Notes: generated by a model not told the origin, from the letters alone. Counted from the stretch's first letter, positions 27,598 to 35,502 are shown. The stretch: DNA of 64,000 nucleotides from Pseudotabrizicola sediminis (GCF_004745575.1 NZ_RPEM01000002.1:248001-312000); one strand, 5' to 3'. Translations and numbers: made by a program.

Positions 27598-27849
27598 TTA
27601 GGCGCGACGGCTCATGAAGCCCCAGATCGCTAGGACGATGATCGCGCCGACAGCAGCACCGATGAGACCTGCGCCTTCACCTTGTGAATACCAACCGAGG
27701 GATTGCCCAAGAAAGGTTGCCACGAAAGCTCCGACGATCCCCAAGATCGTTGTCAGGATGAACCCAGAGGGCTCTTTGTCACCCGGCATCACGAACTTTG
27801 CGATCACACCTGCCAGAAACCCGATGATGATAGTCCAAATAATGCCCAT
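27598..27849 (-). CDS. GlsB/YeaQ/YmgE family stress membrane protein
   Basis: An 83-aa protein with three membrane helices (about residues 3-20, 28-47 and 58-76). Typical elements are the GFLAGVIAKFVMPG loop, the GFILTTILGIVGAFVATFLG segment and the Gly-rich third helix. Often labelled transglycosylase-associated, but it is a general stress-induced inner-membrane protein with no known enzyme activity. The ATG at 27849 starts the conserved N-terminus. Confidence 0.9.
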   Translation of the reverse strand: MGIIWTIIIGFLAGVIAKFVMPGDKEPSGFILTTILGIVGAFVATFLGQSLGWYSQGEGAGLIGAAVGAIIVLAIWGFMSRRA

Positions 27850-28329
27850 GGCGGATGATCCTTCAGTTGATTGCCTTGCAAGTAACAACCCTCTTCCAAC
27901 TATCGAGTTCCTAGCCGCATGTCATCCCTGACTGAGCCGGCTGGTCCTACTGCTCAATCGCTTATCACTTATCGCGCGGTTCGAGCGTCCTGTGTCAAGA
28001 TACCTGTGAAGGGTAGTGCGGATAGTTCCTAGAAATCGGCAGCCGTTTGCCCCTCATGGTAGTGACACCTTGACGGACGTGACCTTTCAAACCAGACCTG
28101 ACAGGCGCTCCTTTGACGCGCAGACTCACGGAGAGTCGATTTGAAAGGGGTCTGGTAGATTTCGCTTGTGGGAGGACCGGCCGCGCCACAGCGACGCTCA
28201 GTGGCTCGCTCTGGCTGTCTCTGCTGGCGCAGAGAAATGGGGAACGGCGTCGTTCTGGGGTCGATGGACCGACTGCTCAGGACGTCGCTATCATGGCCAG
28301 CAGGGCCGGGCGGCGTTCGGGTCTATCTG
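27850..28329. other. Intergenic region before the IS
   Basis: About 480 bases with no supported gene. The second copy of the 150-bp repeat (28130-28290) fills its right part. The first part is the likely promoter region of the YeaQ-like gene. Confidence 0.5.
28130..28290. repeat. Diverged 150-bp repeat, copy 2
   Basis: Counterpart of 26645-26795. The shared core starts GTCGATTTGAAAGGGGTC. Copies sit about 1.5 kb apart and flank the PEP-CTERM tail, yidB and yeaQ genes in direct orientation, so recombination between them could delete or duplicate that segment. Confidence 0.5.
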
Positions 28330-29815
28330 GTTCAGCCTGAACAATGTGATCAGGCCGGTTTGAGGGCCCGATCTCTCCGATCCGTGGCGGTTGGGGCCGG
28401 CAAGATTTCGGCTATGATCAGCGCAAGCCAAGCCCTGAGGTGGGCCAGGATCTTGCGAATGTTGTGGCCGCAGGCGCAGAGCACGGCGAAGACGGCGTCG
28501 CCGATGATGCCTTTCAACGGGCATCGCGACAGGCGGCCGTCGGTTTTCATGTGGCCGATCTCGGCTTCGATGGCGCTTCGTCGGCGGAGGTCTGCGACGA
28601 GTTTTGGCGTCAGCCCGCGCCTCGTGCCGCTGATCAGGACGCGGGTTTTGTCTTCTCCATGGCCGCGGTAGCCGCGGTCGACGACTGCCAGATCGGGGCG
28701 TTGGTCGGTCAGGATCGTGACCTGTTCGAGCGCCTCTCTCAGGATGTGACCGTCGTATGGGTTGCCCGCAAAACTGCGCATCCCGACTACGAAGCCCTCG
28801 TCCAACGTGGTGGTCACGCTGACCTTGCAGCCAAACTCGTAGCGCACCCGGGCCTTGCCTTTCGAGATGCAGTCGACCTCCGGCTCGTGCAGGGCGTAGA
28901 TCTTGTCCGCCCCCTTGGGTGCTTGGTGCAAGAGTTGCGACACCAAGGCGAGCTTTGCAATGATCCGGTCCCGCAGGCTGCCTTCGGGGATGTCTTGCAG
29001 GTGGCGGCGGAGGTCGCGCATGACCCGGCCGGTATAGCCCTTCAGCTTTTTCAATGCCTTGCGCATGCGCTTGAACTGCCTGGCATGGGCGTAGCGGCCC
29101 ACTTGCAGCGCCAGCCACGGGGCAAGGCGGGCGTAGGATTGGCGCAGCTCCACCCCGGCCTCCTGCGCCAGGACGGCCATCTGTTCACGCGCCCGCTCAT
29201 AAAGCCGGGAGTCCGTGGGGTGGGCGATGGCCTTTTCCATCACTGTCGTGTCCACTGCCACGCGCTTGAAGCTGTCCTCGTCGATGGCCCCGGCCTTCTG
29301 GCCAGCCCGGATGGTCTGGGCCAGCAGCCACTCGACGCCTTCCTCGCCAATGCGACCACGCCAACGGGTCAGTGAGGAGGGGTCGACGGGCAAGCGATGC
29401 TGGAAGAAGGTCTCGCCGGTGAGGTGCTGGTAATACGGGTTCTCGACCCAGCGCGCGACCACCGCCTCGTCCGACAACCGATAGGCGTGCTGCAGATACA
29501 GTAGCCCCGCCACCAGCCGCGGTTCTGTCGCGGGCCGACCCTTTTGCGACGGAAAGAACCCCGCCCACTCTCGCTCGAACACCTCCCAGTCCATCAGCGC
29601 CGAAAGCTTCACCAACTCATGTCGCGGATCGATCATGTCGACCAGACGCGGGCGCAGCAGATCGTCTTGTTCCTGGGGGCGCGGGCGGTGCTTCATGGCC
29701 AGAACCGAAATTGCAGGGTTTCGCCGCAGATCATACAAAACCCTGCAAGCCATGGCGAGAAAAACCGCGCCGTTTCAACGCAAAATCAATGGCATGGGGG
29801 TTGTTCAGCGCGAAC
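28330..29815 (-). mobile_element. IS5-type insertion sequence
   Basis: A 1.5-kb element with one transposase gene. Short inverted ends GTTCAGCCTGAACAA (28330-28344) and the complement of TTGTTCAGCGCGAAC (29801-29815) match at 12 of 15 positions; each is itself near-palindromic. No clear target-site duplication was found, so exact ends are provisional. Confidence 0.65.
28350..29696 (-). CDS. IS5-type transposase
   Basis: A 448-aa DDE transposase. It begins MKHRPRPQEQDDLLRPRLVD and has the DUF772-type N-terminal domain (FPSQKGRPATEPRLVAGLLY). The catalytic residues are the Asp in RVAVDTTVMEK, the Asp in AVVDRGYRGHG and the Glu in IEAEIGHMKTDGRL. It appears intact and full length, so the element may still move. 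The IS5 family is favoured; the related IS1182 group shares the same domain and is not fully excluded. Confidence 0.88.
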   Translation of the reverse strand: MKHRPRPQEQDDLLRPRLVDMIDPRHELVKLSALMDWEVFEREWAGFFPSQKGRPATEPRLVAGLLYLQHAYRLSDEAVVARWVENPYYQHLTGETFFQHRLPVDPSSLTRWRGRIGEEGVEWLLAQTIRAGQKAGAIDEDSFKRVAVDTTVMEKAIAHPTDSRLYERAREQMAVLAQEAGVELRQSYARLAPWLALQVGRYAHARQFKRMRKALKKLKGYTGRVMRDLRRHLQDIPEGSLRDRIIAKLALVSQLLHQAPKGADKIYALHEPEVDCISKGKARVRYEFGCKVSVTTTLDEGFVVGMRSFAGNPYDGHILREALEQVTILTDQRPDLAVVDRGYRGHGEDKTRVLISGTRRGLTPKLVADLRRRSAIEAEIGHMKTDGRLSRCPLKGIIGDAVFAVLCACGHNIRKILAHLRAWLALIIAEILPAPTATDRRDRALKPA

Positions 29816-29888
29816 TTGGTAGCCTGAGGCGTCACGGATATGGGGAGGGGTGTCGAAGGGCTGAACTGCTTGCGACATGCATGGAGAT

Positions 29889-29995
29889 GCGAAGTCCTAG
29901 AAGAATGATGCGTCAGCGATGGGGTTGGCTCGGGTGGTGGCAGACTGGGGATGCCAGACCCTCCATCCCTAGAAGGCATACCGCGAAAAGGGCGC
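29889..29995. repeat. Diverged dispersed repeat, copy 2
   Basis: Matches 18285-18395, beginning ATGCGAAGTCCTAGA. It lies just outside the IS. The plus-strand frame before it reads LRHAWRCEVLEE and then stops, comparable to CEVLEN in copy 1. Confidence 0.45.
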
Positions 29996-30050
29996 TGCGG
30001 CTCATCCACGACGTTACAGAGGCCTTTCTCTACCCACCTAGTCGGTATGC

Positions 30051-30306
30051 CTGACCGACCTGATCGACGCCGCGCCGGATGTTGCGGTGTCGTTCTACCT
30101 TCCGATGCAGACGCGCGGCCATGACCGCGCAGAATATGATCATCATGAAAAATCTTCTGGCTCAGGCCGCAGATGCGCTTGCTGAGCGGAACTTTGCAGA
30201 CCGATAGATCGCTGCCATCCTGGCACCAGCGACCGCCCTCGTCGACAATTATGACTTCTGGCAGCATCAGGATCCGGGGCTAAGCGGCGTCTCGATCACT
30301 CGGTGA
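30051..30306 (+). pseudogene. Remnant of a baeRF-type (eRF1-like) gene
   Basis: Pieces in two frames resemble the N-terminal part of bacterial eRF1-like (baeRF) proteins. LTDLIDAAPDVAVSFYLPMQ begins at 30051. After a frameshift near 30120 the frame continues NMIIMKNLLAQAADALAERN, then a TAG at 30205, then IAAILAPATALVDNYDFWQH followed by QDPGLSG. The family pattern is a YLPTH-like start, an RLKNLLxQAE helix and an FWQHQSDGL segment. Identity is inferred from this three-block pattern; the gene is clearly dead. Confidence 0.5.
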
Positions 30307-30488
30307 CTGCATCGATAAACATTCGCGTCTCGCCGATCAGGCTTTGCCTGCTTCCGTGATAAGACCCCGCGGTAGTCGAGGTGTTCTTAGCGAGACTGTT
30401 CTGTGATGTCGTAATTTCCCTTCTCGTCACCGATATAACAAGTCCTGTTCAGAAATTCAATAATTTATAGGTAAAACTCACCATAGCT

Positions 30489-31259
30489 CTACTTAACCAC
30501 GGAGTAGTTACTAGCGTTCTTCAAGAAAGACTTTGTATCTCCAAAATAATAGTCACTTACTCCAGCTGGCTTTGATCCACTTATCTGGTACTGATCCACC
30601 AAAGCAATCCCGATTACATCGCCATCTACATTAGAAATATATCCCAAGAATATCCCAGTATGCTGCCATTCTCCTTTCACTGTCTTCCCTTCTGAGTAAT
30701 AGAGCTCAGTCGTAGGATCAAAAGTGGCGAGTGGCGTTCCTACCGGTATATCTGGATAAAGCCCTGAAGCATTTGGCGATAACTCTGCGCCTTTACGCCA
30801 AGTTGCAGTGTTTTTGACGCCGGACAATGCCCTTGTTAAAGCTACGCACTCCTTTATCAAATCCTGTGGGTACTGCGCGGGTGCTATGTACCCCTTATAT
30901 TCCCCACTTTCAAATGCTAACGTCAAATACTTTTGCGCTAGACCAGATGTTTGGGACGTACGGATCTTCCGATCTGGGTTCAATAGAACGGCCGCTTTGT
31001 AAGCTTGCGCTGAAGATTTTTTTTCTAAGGCAGTATCATCAACGACACGGCACTGTGCAGCTCCACGCTGGCAGCTTTGACCTGGTAACTGCTTCACACC
31101 TGCGAAAGCTGCCTTCCAGTCGATGGTCCTGCTCAGCCCTTGCTGGATACGGCCATGCTCATCTAGTGCGGCCCGCGTTGCAACACTAGCGTCAGCGTAA
31201 ACAGGAGCAACCTGGCACAGGTATCCACACGCTATAGCGACAATGATCGTGATCTTCAT
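30489..31259 (-). CDS. Secreted BPSL0067/CHAP-like cysteine amidase
   Basis: A 256-aa protein with a signal peptide (about residues 1-23, ending VYADA). The C-terminal half resembles BPSL0067-type NlpC/P60-fold amidases: Cys in LIKECVALTRAL, the Trp-Arg-x-Gly segment ATWRKGAEL, a GTPLATFD strand, His in GEWQHTGIFLGY, and a VDQYQ polar residue. Such enzymes cut peptidoglycan peptides or act as antibacterial effectors. It lies 17 bases downstream of a lipoprotein gene. Base composition here is more AT-rich than the flanks, which suggests a separate origin. The ATG at 31259 is preferred over an in-frame TTG at 31274. Confidence 0.62.
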   Translation of the reverse strand: MKITIIVAIACGYLCQVAPVYADASVATRAALDEHGRIQQGLSRTIDWKAAFAGVKQLPGQSCQRGAAQCRVVDDTALEKKSSAQAYKAAVLLNPDRKIRTSQTSGLAQKYLTLAFESGEYKGYIAPAQYPQDLIKECVALTRALSGVKNTATWRKGAELSPNASGLYPDIPVGTPLATFDPTTELYYSEGKTVKGEWQHTGIFLGYISNVDGDVIGIALVDQYQISGSKPAGVSDYYFGDTKSFLKNASNYSVVK

Positions 31260-31276
31260 TTTGAATTCCACCAACT

Positions 31277-31774
31277 CTAAAGCCCGTAAGACTTTATCAA
31301 AGAAAAGGCTTCGACTTTGACACCATTTGCCACCGCTGGCTTGACGGATTGATCGACACGAGAAAATCCAGTTTTGGCCTGCGATCTCTTGATAAGGTAT
31401 GAAATATATCCATCAAAGTGTCCTTGACACTCAGGGCTACTGTGCGCCCGCTCTAGAGCTGCATCGACGCCTGACCCGTTCTTGATCTCGCGCGCATTCT
31501 TTTCAACGCAGGTAACATAAGTGAGGTATAATACCTCTCCCGTCGAGCCCACATTTCCAGAGGAGGCTTGCTCACTGACACACCCCGCAGTCAATGCCAA
31601 GATCAGGACGCTTAATGTTGAAAGCCTGACAAATGCGGGGCGCGCACCGGGAAGGTTGGGTTTACGAATAACACTCTGCAACGAGTCCCTGGATAGCGTC
31701 ACTCTTCGGTTCCTCACTAGTGCCACTGCGCAGAAAAGGTATGGCCGTTCATAGTAGCGGTCAATAGTGTTCAA
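31277..31774 (-). CDS. Small lipoprotein next to the amidase
   Basis: Up to 165 aa, with a lipobox LTAGC after the hydrophobic stretch LSVLILALTAG. A TTG at 31681 with an AGGGA ribosome site would give a 135-aa protein with a more normal signal peptide, so that start is plausible. The mature part has two further Cys residues (VTCVEKN and PECQGH) and is probably disulfide-bonded. No family recognised. Being upstream of, and likely co-transcribed with, the amidase, it could be an immunity or chaperone partner; that is inference. Confidence 0.6.
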   Translation of the reverse strand: MNTIDRYYERPYLFCAVALVRNRRVTLSRDSLQSVIRKPNLPGARPAFVRLSTLSVLILALTAGCVSEQASSGNVGSTGEVLYLTYVTCVEKNAREIKNGSGVDAALERAHSSPECQGHFDGYISYLIKRSQAKTGFSRVDQSVKPAVANGVKVEAFSLIKSYGL

Positions 31775-31889
31775 GTGCCTTGCCCGACAACGTAGGTGCT
31801 GGAAGCTTCATTCGGGAGTTTACGAGCGAAGCTATGGCTTTCTCAGCGACATGCGGGCGCTCTTCTGAACACAGATACCCGAGGACGCG

Positions 31890-32397
31890 ATGGCCTCCGC
31901 CCACAAGGTGATGAATGCCGCACTCCGTGACGACCTGCAGGGCCTGCTCCAGGCGATGAACCCGATCCGGTTCGAAAGGCTGATCCTCGATCTGCTGGCC
32001 GCGATGGGCTATGGGGGCGGCGATCTCAGCAACGGTCGCATGACACGCGCCACGGGCGATGGCGGGATCGACGGGGTAATCGACGAAGACGCTCTGGGGC
32101 TCGATGCCATCTACATCCAGGCAAAGCGTTACGACCCCAGTTACAAGGTCGGCCGACCGGACCTGCAGCGCTTCGGCGGCTCTCTGACAGGCGAGGGCGC
32201 GACGAAGGGGGTCTTCGTCACCACGTCGAATTTTTTCACGCGACGCGACCAGCTATATCGAACGAGTCCAGCACCGCATCCGCCTGATCAACGGCCAGCG
32301 CCTCGCCGGCCTGATGATCCAGTATGGCGTCGGCGTCCGTGCGCGCAGCACCTACACCATCAACACGGTGGACGAGGACTATTTCTCTGAGGTTTGA
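31890..32397 (+). pseudogene. mrr: Truncated, frameshifted Mrr-type restriction endonuclease
   Basis: The Mrr catalytic domain is recognisable: AMNPIRFERLILDLLAAMGY, then the nuclease core ATGDGGIDGVIDED and IYIQAKRY (the Asp and Gln-x-Lys positions), then GVFVTTSNF. The N-terminal winged-helix domain is missing; an upstream in-frame TGA precedes TQIPEDAMASAHK, the usual linker. At a T6 run (32231-32236) one extra T shifts the frame. Reading on with five Ts restores SRDATSYIERVQHRIRLING through to a stop at 32395. The first frame alone gives 166 aa with an unrelated tail. Mrr cuts modified DNA; this copy is probably inactive. Confidence 0.75.
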
Positions 32398-32400
32398 AGG

Positions 32401-32781
32401 ATGACGACCATGTCGATGCGCTCAGACGACGTCCCGCCAACGAAGTCAGTCCGTGTGCAGGTGGTAGACCTTCTTGAGGGCCTGCGGCATCTGGACCCGA
32501 TGTCACGACCTGTGGGGCAGCGCAGAGAGCGCGCGACTGACTGCGCCACCTTCAGCTCGATGGGTGAAGATCTGAAGATAGACTTGCCTGGTGGCAGCGT
32601 CCTCATCCCCGGGGCACAGGGGGCAATTGACGAGGTGACCGTGCTGGCCAGCGCTGTGGAGGGCATGAAACGAGGCATAGCTAGCCTCGTCCATGATAAC
32701 CCGGTGGTGGTGCTGTCCTTGGACGATTGCCACCTCGTCCTAGCCTGCCAAAGAGTCCGAGCACGCTACAAAGCGCAGTGA
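32401..32781 (+). CDS. Hypothetical protein
   Basis: A 126-aa frame that begins 3 bases after the restored mrr stop codon. No family was recognised and there are no membrane helices. A hydrophobic patch NPVVVLSLDDCHLVLAC sits near the end. Competing frames exist on the other strand, so this is a weak call based on position and length only. The remaining bases to 32863 hold nothing clear. Confidence 0.25.
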   Translation: MTTMSMRSDDVPPTKSVRVQVVDLLEGLRHLDPMSRPVGQRRERATDCATFSSMGEDLKIDLPGGSVLIPGAQGAIDEVTVLASAVEGMKRGIASLVHDNPVVVLSLDDCHLVLACQRVRARYKAQ

Positions 32782-32863
32782 ACTCATGCTGGCCTTCGGG
32801 CGCGGCGGATAACATGACCGCGGCGTCACGTTCGAGAAACTGAGGAATTCGAACATGACCCCA

Positions 32864-34609
32864 TCACAGACCGGGTATCGGCAGCTCGAACTTCACCTTG
32901 TTGAGGGCATCAGCCATCATCGTGATGGGCGTCGCGTGGATGTAAACCGACGCGATGTCCTGCGGAGCGTGACCCGAGATCATCTTCGACACTTCGCGCG
33001 GGACACCCGCCCGCGCCAGCTCCGTCGCGAGGGTGTGGCGGAAGCTGTAGAAGACCTTCTGCTTGCTTTTGAGGCTGATGTTCACCAGGAACGTGTTGTT
33101 GAACCAGTCATTCACCTTGTCGGGTCGTTTGGCCCACTGCGGGAACAGCAGCGTTTCGCCGGCAGTTCGCAGACGTTCTACGTGATCTAGAAACCCAAGG
33201 CGAACCAGGTCGTCATGGATCGGGACAAGGCGCTTGCTCCGCTGGTTTTTCGAGGCATCAGCCAGGTAGAACACCGGGATGGTCTGCTCTGCGTAGATGT
33301 TCGCCAGCTGCATCCGTGCCATCTCGGACGAGTTTCGGACACCCGTATAGAGCATTACCAGGAGCGCCCACTGGTTCAGACCGTAGGCCTTGGGATCTGC
33401 GAAGATCGGGGACCCGAAGATCTTCTTGAGCTCATTCTTGCTGAACGGCAGATAAGACGGCTCGCGATGAACCTTGCTGCCAGTATCCACGCGAACCTCC
33501 CTCGCAGGGTTTGTGTCAGCGTGGTCGTTGTTCGATGCCCATTGCAGGATGCTGGACAGGTGCGACAACCACTTCATGTTGATCGTCTTCGGTGCCAGCG
33601 TCGGGATGGGCTCGGCCAGTTTGGCGTTCGCCTTGATCGCCTGGGGCAGGGTGAGGCCGGGGAAGCGCATGGTGTATCGGTTGGGCGTCTTCAAGAGCGC
33701 CTGTTTATAGTCGATCACGTTCTTCTTCGAAATGGAGCCGACAGCGACATCGGCGCCCATGAACTCGTTGAACATGCGCACCGCGTTTCGATGCTCTTCC
33801 ATCGTCTTCGGAGCCAGTGTGCTGCCTCCGGCCGTGCGCTCGTCGTGGAAGGCTGCCAGCGCCTCTGTGAGGGTCAGGCCACCGGACCTGCCGCCAACGG
33901 TCTGCACGAGGCCGGACTCGGGGTCTGGTGCCGTCAGCAACGGATCGCTTGGCCGACCCGAAAAGTCGCCTCGATCGCGTTCGAGGGTGCGCTCCAAGGC
34001 CTCGATCTCGGATCGGGTCAGCGCGTCTGCTAAGGCTCGCCATTCCTGCGTATCGCGCTGAAGGTGGCGGTGATTGGCGTCGACATATTGTTTTACAGCA
34101 GGTTCGATCCAGCGCGTATCACCGGTTCTGAAGCTGGAACGAAGCGCGGCGAGGCGCTTGGTTCGGCTGTTTTGGTAGAAGTGCCGTGCACCTGCCTTCA
34201 ATTCAAAATCCGTTGTCGCATTGATGACGGAGACAGATGTGTGCCCGGTGCTACGCTGCTCAGCGGCCAGCCTGTCGAGCGCCCGCTCTTTCTCCGCGTC
34301 GATTTCCGCTATAGTGGGCATGGTCGCCCTCACCTGCTCGTCGGTGGCGATTGCGTTTGCATAGTAGCTCTTAGCCGCCATGGACAGGGTGACGGAAGGC
34401 GCACTCTTTCGAGCGTCGATCATCAGCCTAGCCTCGTCTATCCTAGCGAAGAAGCGGTTGATGATTCCGTGCGCGAGCCTTTCGCGGGTCTTGGCGTCTG
34501 ACGGCAGGTCGCTCTCAACTAGCTCTCGTTGGCCTATAATGTCACGTAGCTCCGGCGGAACCGTGATGCGAACGATCCACTTTCCCCTGACTTGCTGGAC
34601 GTATTTCAT
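32864..34609 (-). CDS. Tyrosine recombinase (island integrase)
   Basis: A 581-aa phage-type integrase. The N-terminus (MKYVQQVRGKWIVRITVPPE) is the usual short beta domain of this group, followed by a long helical region and a SAM-like core-binding domain (ALAAFHDERTAGGSTLAPKT). The catalytic domain has Arg in YTGVRNSSEMARM, a Lys in the beta-hairpin (ADASKNQRSKR), His-x-x-Arg-type SFRHTLATEL, His in ISGHAPQD, and Tyr in IASVYIHATP. All key residues are present. It lies 105 bases from the right core repeat and should catalyse integration at ffs. Arm-type repeats lie in its promoter region, so it may control itself. Confidence 0.92.
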   Translation of the reverse strand: MKYVQQVRGKWIVRITVPPELRDIIGQRELVESDLPSDAKTRERLAHGIINRFFARIDEARLMIDARKSAPSVTLSMAAKSYYANAIATDEQVRATMPTIAEIDAEKERALDRLAAEQRSTGHTSVSVINATTDFELKAGARHFYQNSRTKRLAALRSSFRTGDTRWIEPAVKQYVDANHRHLQRDTQEWRALADALTRSEIEALERTLERDRGDFSGRPSDPLLTAPDPESGLVQTVGGRSGGLTLTEALAAFHDERTAGGSTLAPKTMEEHRNAVRMFNEFMGADVAVGSISKKNVIDYKQALLKTPNRYTMRFPGLTLPQAIKANAKLAEPIPTLAPKTINMKWLSHLSSILQWASNNDHADTNPAREVRVDTGSKVHREPSYLPFSKNELKKIFGSPIFADPKAYGLNQWALLVMLYTGVRNSSEMARMQLANIYAEQTIPVFYLADASKNQRSKRLVPIHDDLVRLGFLDHVERLRTAGETLLFPQWAKRPDKVNDWFNNTFLVNISLKSKQKVFYSFRHTLATELARAGVPREVSKMISGHAPQDIASVYIHATPITMMADALNKVKFELPIPGL

Positions 34610-34627
34610 GTCCCCTCCGACACCCCG

Positions 34628-34660
34628 CTTGTAGCAACGCTTGTAGCAAGATTTGTAGAA
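34628..34660. promoter_or_regulatory. Right arm-type integrase sites
   Basis: Three direct repeats with exact 12-base spacing: CTTGTAGCAA (34628), CTTGTAGCAA (34640) and TTTGTAGAA (34652). They lie between the int start codon and the core repeat and match the left-end sites at 17464 and 17488. Confidence 0.6.
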
Positions 34661-34714
34661 GATGCCCTTACAAACTAAGGGTCTCTTGCATTTTCAAGGT
34701 GCTAGGAGGGGGTA

Positions 34715-34733
34715 GGGTGAGAGGCTGGACAAC
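34715..34733. repeat. Right attachment core within ffs
   Basis: GGGTGAGAGGCTGGACAAC, identical to 17388-17406. It forms the 3' end of the intact SRP RNA gene, so integration restores a complete ffs. Confidence 0.88.
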
Positions 34734-34815
34734 GACCCAAGCGGGGCTCGTTACGGCTGCTTCCTTCCGGACCTGACCGGGTTGGCGAGGCGCTCGCCCG
34801 CGCCAACCTCTCACC
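34715..34815 (-). ncRNA. ffs: Signal recognition particle RNA (4.5S, small bacterial type)
   Basis: About 100 nt on the minus strand. The conserved apical domain reads GGTCAGGTCCGGAAGGAAGC followed by AGCCGTAACGAGC, the Ffh-binding loop. The 5' end GGTGAGAGGTTGG pairs with the 3' end CCAGCCTCTCACC, giving a closed long hairpin. The RNA forms the SRP with Ffh and directs membrane proteins to the translocon. The 3' end doubles as the island's attachment site. Confidence 0.95.
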
Positions 34816-34866
34816 GCGTCAGATAGGGCAGGGGAGCGATGTTTGCAAGCCCCAGATCGCGCCCTG

Positions 34867-35502
34867 TCAGCTCCAGACGCCGGCCCAGCGGGCCCCATCG
34901 GCGAGGCTGCGGGCGACGTGATGGGCAAAGCGTCCCGAGGCCGGGATGATATCGGGCACCTGAACCACGGTCATGCCAGCGGCAAATGCGGCTTCGGCCC
35001 CCGGTTCGCTGTCTTCGAACACCAGACAGCGGGCAGGGTCCACGCCCAGCGTGGATGCGGCCAGCAGATAGGGTTCGGGATGCGGCTTTGGCGCGGTCAC
35101 ATCATCGCGGGTTATAACGGCATGAAAGGCCGGTCGCAGCCCGGCCTGGACCAGCCGCACCTCTGCCGGATCGCGGCGCGACGAGGTGACCAGCGCCAGC
35201 GCATGACTGTTGCGCAAGCCGTGAACAATCTCGGATGCGCCTGGCTTCAACAGAAGATCAACCGCCTGAGCCGCCAGAAACGCGGTCTGCCAGGTGCTGT
35301 TCAGACGGTCCAGATCCAGCCCCGGAAACCGCGACAGGATCATCCCGGCCGATGTCACCTGATCAATTCCGACCAGCGCGTGCAGCAGATCCTCGACATC
35401 CGAATGCCCCTGCGCCGCAAAGGCAGCCGCCCCGGTTTGCACGGTCAGACGCTCGCTGTCGACCAGCGTTCCGTCAAGGTCAAAGAACACGGCATCAAAC
35501 AC
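34867..35502 (-). CDS. HAD-superfamily phosphatase
   Basis: A 211-aa HAD hydrolase of the beta-phosphoglucomutase/phosphoglycolate type. Motif I is FFDLDGTLVDSE (nucleophile and acid Asp), motif II the Ser of LVTSSRRD, motif III the Lys in TAPKPHPEPY, and motif IV FEDSEPGAEAA. A helical cap lies between motifs I and II. It should dephosphorylate a small sugar phosphate or similar; the substrate cannot be read. It starts just outside ffs, on the chromosome side. Confidence 0.88.
   Translation of the reverse strand: MFDAVFFDLDGTLVDSERLTVQTGAAAFAAQGHSDVEDLLHALVGIDQVTSAGMILSRFPGLDLDRLNSTWQTAFLAAQAVDLLLKPGASEIVHGLRNSHALALVTSSRRDPAEVRLVQAGLRPAFHAVITRDDVTAPKPHPEPYLLAASTLGVDPARCLVFEDSEPGAEAAFAAGMTVVQVPDIIPASGRFAHHVARSLADGARWAGVWS

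Larger units (their letters stand above)
17388..34733. mobile_element. Genomic island integrated at the ffs 3' end
   Basis: A 17.3-kb element bounded by a 19-bp direct repeat (GGGTGAGAGGCTGGACAAC). The right copy is the 3' end of the intact SRP RNA gene. A tyrosine recombinase gene ends the element on the ffs side, as in tRNA- and tmRNA-borne islands. Cargo includes a STAND-nuclease protein, hipBA, an HUH protein, an IS, toxin-like genes and several gene remains. No conjugation system or relaxase with a type IV secretion apparatus was seen, so transfer would need help from elsewhere. Confidence 0.85.

Noticed and set aside
29731-30267. 178-codon minus-strand frame
   Set aside because: Runs from the IS end across the repeat and the decayed baeRF gene on the opposite strand; composition is random.
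17388-34733. Conjugation genes in the island
   Set aside because: No type IV secretion or coupling proteins found; the HUH protein alone does not show self-transfer.
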